Source: Streptomyces sp. HUAS 15-9 (lineage in GTDB: Bacteria; Actinomycetota; Actinomycetes; Streptomycetales; Streptomycetaceae). Taken from it: 64,000 nt of DNA. Where the stretch lies: contig NZ_CP106798.1 in the NCBI RefSeq assembly GCF_025642155.1, positions 6,324,001-6,388,000 of the forward strand. Reading direction: 5' to 3'. Positions 60,334-64,000 of the stretch are shown piece after piece (position 1 is the first letter of the stretch; every line of letters starts with the position of its first letter). Below the pieces are notes generated by a model. That model made no database searches. It was not told the DNA's origin and was given only the letters and a program-made list of their open reading frames with translations. Made by a program: the position numbers and the translations under genes.

Positions 60334-61623
60334 GTGTCGTACGCACCTTCGTCCTCGTCCTCGCCTTCATCGCGTCTCGTCCGTACCGCGGCGATCGCGG
60401 CCGCGACCCTGTGCACCGCCACCTTCGCTCTTGCACCGCCCGCCGCCGCGGACTCCTTCAGCGACCAGTGCACCTTCCCGAACAAGAAGTACTCCGGCCG
60501 CCCCTGGGCCCTGCAACGCGTGCTGCTGGACGAGTTGTGGAGCGAGTCCAAGGGCAAGGGTGTACGAGTGGCCGTCATCGACACCGGTGTGGACACCAAG
60601 AATCCACAGCTCACCCATGCGGTGGACGCGTCGAGCGGCGCCAACTTCCTCCCGCAGAAGAACGCCAAGGGGGAGAAGATCGACCGCGGCAGGTCCGACG
60701 GTACGACGGACACGGTCGGCCACGGCACCCGGGTGGCGGGGATCATCGCTGCTCGCCCGATCGCCGGCACGGGGTTCGCGGGACTGGCCCCCGAGGCGAC
60801 CATCATCCCTGTCAAGCAGAACGACGCGGAGGGCAGCGGCGACACCAAGACCCTCACCGACGCCGTCCGGTATGCGATCCGGGAGAAGGCCCAGGTCATC
60901 AATATTTCCCAGGACACCACGAACGCGGTGAAGCCGGCCTCGGACCTGCAACGGGCCATCAACGAGGCGCTGCGGAAGAACATCGTGGTGGTCGCCTCCG
61001 CGGGCAACGACGGCCTCGACGGCAACGACAAGCCCACGTATCCCGCGTCCTTCCCCGGTGTCCTCGCAGTCGCCGCCTCCGACCGCAACAACGAGCGCGC
61101 GGCCTTCTCCCAGTCCGGTGACTTCGTGGGCGTCGCGGCGCCCGGTGTCGACATGATCTCCACCGTCCCCAAAGGCGGCCACTGCTCCGAGAGCGGTACG
61201 AGCTTCTCGGCACCCTACGTGGCCGGGGTCGCCGCGCTCATCAAGGCGAAGCACCCCAAGTGGACTCCACGCGAGGTCGTCGCGCAGATCGAGCAGACCG
61301 CGGAACGCTCGGTCGCCGGCCATGACCGTCTGGTCGGCTGGGGAGTGGTCGACCCGGTCCGGGCCCTGACCGACGACGACCACCCGATCGAGACACCCGA
61401 CCCGCACGAGGGCCTCGGACGGGCCGAGGCCCCGGCCCCGGCTCGACTGCACCTCGGGGAGACGGCCGACGAACGCAACGCCCGCCTGGCGACGTATGCG
61501 TCGGTGGGAGCGGCTGTTCTGGTGGCAGCCCTGGGCGGGGCGGCGGTGGCGATCCGCGACGCGCGCAGACGCAGCGGGAGCGGTGGTCCCGTGCACGAGG
61601 CCGGACGGCTGACTCGGCAGTAG
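60334..61623 (+). CDS. mycP: Type VII secretion-associated subtilisin protease (mycosin)
   Basis: The 429-residue S8 protease has a signal peptide (1 to about 40), Asp83 in VIDTGVD, His130 in VGHGTRVAG, oxyanion Asn in ASAGNDG and Ser290 in SGTSFSAP. A C-terminal membrane anchor (VGAAVLVAALGGAAVAI) and a short basic tail follow. The active-site set is complete, so it should be active at the outer membrane face, stabilising the ESX channel and processing substrates. GTG 60334 follows GGGGGAGAG. Confidence 0.93.
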   Translation: MSYAPSSSSSPSSRLVRTAAIAAATLCTATFALAPPAAADSFSDQCTFPNKKYSGRPWALQRVLLDELWSESKGKGVRVAVIDTGVDTKNPQLTHAVDASSGANFLPQKNAKGEKIDRGRSDGTTDTVGHGTRVAGIIAARPIAGTGFAGLAPEATIIPVKQNDAEGSGDTKTLTDAVRYAIREKAQVINISQDTTNAVKPASDLQRAINEALRKNIVVVASAGNDGLDGNDKPTYPASFPGVLAVAASDRNNERAAFSQSGDFVGVAAPGVDMISTVPKGGHCSESGTSFSAPYVAGVAALIKAKHPKWTPREVVAQIEQTAERSVAGHDRLVGWGVVDPVRALTDDDHPIETPDPHEGLGRAEAPAPARLHLGETADERNARLATYASVGAAVLVAALGGAAVAIRDARRRSGSGGPVHEAGRLTRQ

Positions 61624-61748
61624 CAGGGTTGTTGCACAAGCGAGTTGGGACTGTCAGTTCGATTTACTAGAGTGATTCCGTTGCGAAGACGAATACTTGA
61701 GGTGCGCAGGTGCCTCGAGCGGGGGATTGGAAACGGGGGTAGCGCAAC

Positions 61749-62174
61749 GTGCTTCCTGACGACGCGGGCGGGAGCGGCCTGAAGCGTGGGCTGGAGGCGT
61801 TGAAGACCTTCAAGAAGCGTGTGGACACTCTGCTCACGGACCTCGAGGGATCGCCGGGCAGTTACACGAAGGTGGCGGCGCACACCCTCTCGGCCGCCTC
61901 GCTGTGCGGCAAGGGCGAGTTCGCCGAGGCCACCGGTCTGCACCGGGAGTACGAGCGCGTCCACGAGCGCATCACCTCACTGTCCAAGTCGCTGGCCCTG
62001 CAGATCGAGGCGATGCAGATCGCCGTGCACGGGGCGGACGTCGGCTACGACAAGCTGGAGGACGATCTCCGGCGACGCTTCCATGAGATCCGTACCGAGA
62101 TCAACGAGGAGCAGGCCGAGGCGCACAGCGATCAGAAGCGCTCCGATCAGCGGCATGCCAAGGCGGGGTACTGA
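61749..62174 (+). CDS. WXG100-like ESX-associated small protein
   Basis: The 141-residue protein is almost entirely helical. It has a two-helix hairpin of the size and charge pattern of WXG100/EsxA proteins (LKRGLEALKTFKKRVDTLLT; VHERITSLSKSLALQIEAM), but no Trp-x-Gly turn. The C-terminal tail is charged (EEQAEAHSDQKRSDQRHAK). It overlaps the next gene start (TGATG), implying coupling. It may pair with the W-x-G protein as a heterodimer. GTG 61749 follows a GGGGGTAG. Confidence 0.7.
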   Translation: MLPDDAGGSGLKRGLEALKTFKKRVDTLLTDLEGSPGSYTKVAAHTLSAASLCGKGEFAEATGLHREYERVHERITSLSKSLALQIEAMQIAVHGADVGYDKLEDDLRRRFHEIRTEINEEQAEAHSDQKRSDQRHAKAGY

Positions 62175-63910
62175 TGGGCGACCACCACACACAGCCGGAT
62201 CAGCACGCAGCGGACATGCAGCAGGCCAAGCAGGAGATCGGTGCCGTTGACGGGGTCATGGCCGCGTCCCGGGCTATCGATCCACTCGGCTTCGGTACGG
62301 GGATCCGCTTCGGCCGGACCAACTTCGACAAGCACCAGTTGAACGACATGATCGACATGGTGGAGTCCGCGAATCCGGAACACCTGGAGACCGCCGGCAA
62401 GTCGCTCTGGGACGCCCGGGACGCGATCAACGACGCAGCCGAGGAGCTGAGCGGCCACATCGGCCGCGTCGACTGGGAGGGCGAGGCGGCCACCGCGTTC
62501 CGCGACTGGGCCAACGGCCTCGTCACCAACGCGTACAGCCTCGCCCTGGCCGCGGAGAACGTGGGCACGCACATCACCGCGGCCGGAGAGGGCCTGGTCT
62601 CCGTCCGCAAGTCGATGCCGCCCCGCGACGACAGACTCGTCGCCAAGAGCGCGGACTCCTTCCCGGTGGTCGAACAGCTCGACACCAACAAGGAGTACCA
62701 GGCGGCCCTGAAGACGGAGGGGCACCGCCAGGAGGCGATCAACCAGATGAACCGGTTGGCGTCCTTCTACACGGTCTCGGAAGAAGGGATGCGGGGGCAG
62801 GAGATGCCCGTCTTCGGCAAGATGCCGGAGATGGGGGTGCCGCAGGCGGAACCCACGCGTGGAACGCCGATCAACGTGACAGGGCAGGGGACCTCGTCAG
62901 GCGCGCTCGGCGGAACTGCTCGTGATACTGGGACGCCGTCTCATCACGCTGTGGCCGCACCAGAAGGCCCTGGAGCGGCGGAGCATCTCGATTCCGGAAA
63001 GAAGCTGCACGACGTTGTCACGGCGCCGGATCGGCACATGGACACGGACCCGTCCCAGCCTGTGGGCACGAACATCGACAGTGTCAACACGCTTCCCCCG
63101 GACACCGCGAAGCCTGCGACCCCGGTCGCGCCTGCCCCCAGCGGCGGCGCCGGAGGCCACCTCCCGCCTGTTCCCATCGGGCCAATCCCCCCGACCACGG
63201 GCATTCCTGTGGGCCGTGGCGGGTCGGGCGGAACCAGAGGCCCCGTCGTGGCACCGCCGCGCATGGCCCCGCCTGCCAGTGGAGCCTCGCGAGTCGGAGG
63301 CGGCACAGGGCGCACGCCTGTCGGCCCGGTGGGCCGACCTGCTGTGCCCGGCCAGGTGGGAGCCCGTGGGCCGGTGTCACCAGTGGGCAGGGCGCCCATG
63401 GGAGGCGGTCCTGCAGGCAAGGCTCCCGCGAGCCGCAACATCGTTGGCGGAATACCGAGAACCGGAGGTCTACCGGCCGACCGCATGCGTGGGACGGGCC
63501 CGACCGGGGCAGAGCGCACCAGCGGGGTGATCGGTGGGAAGCCCACCACGGGACCCTCACGAGGCGTGACCGGCAGCCAGGTGCCACGCGGCACGGTCAT
63601 CGGTGGTGAGAACGCCTCCCGCATCCCGCGGGCCGTCGAGAGGCCGGGTCAGCGAGGAGTGATCAGGGCCCCTGAGCAGCGAACGGGGGGAAGCCAGGCG
63701 TCGCGCACGCCCGTGAGTTCCGCAGAAGGCGTCGTTGGCACGCCGAACGACAGGACGCAAGGTTCCGGGAACGGTGGGTCGGCGTCCGGCACCGGTGCCC
63801 CTGGGCGGGCACCCGTCGGCAACCGCGGCTCCGCAGCAGACCGGGGCAGGAAGACACCGGGTCGCAAGAAACCCGAGGCACGGCGCGACATACAGCCGGG
63901 CACCGAGTAA
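62174..63910 (+). CDS. Long WXG-domain protein with Gly/Pro/Arg-rich tail, putative ESX substrate
   Basis: The 578-residue protein has an N-terminal helical WXG100-like domain (about 1-190) with the turn motif Trp101-Glu-Gly103 in RVDWEGEAATAFRDW. A long low-complexity basic region (about 215-578) follows, rich in Gly, Pro, Arg, Thr and Ser. This layout, helical WXG head plus disordered tail, resembles PPE/EspB-type ESX substrates. It should be exported by the ESX system and may act at the cell surface. It is coupled to the preceding small protein. Codon use in the tail is somewhat less GC3-biased than in the head. Confidence 0.78.
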   Translation: MGDHHTQPDQHAADMQQAKQEIGAVDGVMAASRAIDPLGFGTGIRFGRTNFDKHQLNDMIDMVESANPEHLETAGKSLWDARDAINDAAEELSGHIGRVDWEGEAATAFRDWANGLVTNAYSLALAAENVGTHITAAGEGLVSVRKSMPPRDDRLVAKSADSFPVVEQLDTNKEYQAALKTEGHRQEAINQMNRLASFYTVSEEGMRGQEMPVFGKMPEMGVPQAEPTRGTPINVTGQGTSSGALGGTARDTGTPSHHAVAAPEGPGAAEHLDSGKKLHDVVTAPDRHMDTDPSQPVGTNIDSVNTLPPDTAKPATPVAPAPSGGAGGHLPPVPIGPIPPTTGIPVGRGGSGGTRGPVVAPPRMAPPASGASRVGGGTGRTPVGPVGRPAVPGQVGARGPVSPVGRAPMGGGPAGKAPASRNIVGGIPRTGGLPADRMRGTGPTGAERTSGVIGGKPTTGPSRGVTGSQVPRGTVIGGENASRIPRAVERPGQRGVIRAPEQRTGGSQASRTPVSSAEGVVGTPNDRTQGSGNGGSASGTGAPGRAPVGNRGSAADRGRKTPGRKKPEARRDIQPGTE

Positions 63911-63938
63911 CCAGACGAAGCGAGGACGTACGAGAGGC

Positions 63939-64000
63939 ATGTTGTCAGCGAGCAGGAGACGAGTGACCGCCGTGTGCGCAGCACTCGGTGCACTGATGGC
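63939..64000 (+). CDS. Start of a secreted protein, cut by the window end
   Basis: ATG 63939, with CGAGAGG just before it, opens a reading frame beginning MLSASRRRVTAVCAALGALMA, the basic and hydrophobic parts of a signal peptide or lipoprotein signal. It runs past the window end. By position it is the next gene of the ESX locus. Nothing more can be said from the 62 bases visible. Confidence 0.6.
   Translation, partial: MLSASRRRVTAVCAALGALM

Overview
This 64 kb window is chromosomal DNA of a high-GC actinomycete, almost certainly a Streptomyces. The evidence is the GC-rich third codon positions, frequent GTG/TTG starts, futalosine-type deaminase, DasR-type chitinase promoter, prolyl-tRNA synthetase/nusA/infB order and an ESX (type VII secretion) locus. 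From memory the gene order resembles S. coelicolor around SCO5660-SCO5725; I could not check this. No rRNA, tRNA, CRISPR array, transposase or integrase was seen.

Layout. 1-5.8 kb: secreted serine hydrolase, a frameshifted hypothetical gene, a deaminase plus glycerophosphodiesterase pair, a frameshifted DUF4190 membrane protein, and a NADAR-family protein. 6-25 kb: polyamine/GABA catabolism, with an aldehyde dehydrogenase, spermidine/putrescine-type ABC importer, FAD amine oxidase, GABA aminotransferase, PucR regulator and second aldehyde dehydrogenase. Within it lie a small primase-like gene behind a leader/hairpin, a GH18 chitinase with a DasR-type site, PAP2 phosphatase, serine hydrolase, and a membrane P-loop NTPase. 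25-28 kb: a partly decayed plant-glucan locus, with a GH31/GH3 composite pseudogene, LacI regulator, two palindromic operators and an intact secreted GH12 endoglucanase. 28-36.4 kb: acyl-CoA dehydrogenase, lamin-tail protein, dxr-rseP, ispG and two GNAT proteins. 36.4-40.4 kb: proS, an apparently catalytically dead aminoglycoside-phosphotransferase-like protein, a ferritin-like DUF4439 protein (frameshifted at its end) and a lipoprotein. 40.5-52.7 kb: the translation/RNA-maturation cluster rimP-nusA-ylxR-infB-DUF503-rbfA-truB, then a large protein fusing a degenerate trypsin-like domain to a P-loop NTPase, then ribF. 52.7-64 kb: the ESX locus, with an EspI-like ParA ATPase (frameshifted), a conserved protein and EccE on the minus strand, and EccB, mycosin, a WXG100-like protein, a long WXG-tail protein and a partial secreted protein on the plus strand.

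How the genes work together. The ABC importer brings in putrescine-like amines; the FAD oxidase and aldehyde dehydrogenase convert them to GABA; GabT and the second dehydrogenase lead on to the TCA cycle. A GlnR-like box and the PucR gene suggest nitrogen control. dxr and ispG supply the MEP isoprenoid pathway. The rimP-truB block builds ribosomes and initiates translation.

Most notable observations. (1) Three genes are broken by what looks like the same event, a six-base G/C run shortened to five, which suggests systematic sequencing error; a fourth gene has a different frameshift. (2) The trypsin-like/NTPase protein has lost its protease triad and has Arg in place of the Walker A Lys. (3) The glucan-degradation locus carries a GH31-GH3 fusion remnant. 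(4) infB is followed by a perfect 30-bp hairpin. (5) A short ORF overlaps a hairpin that covers a ribosome binding site.
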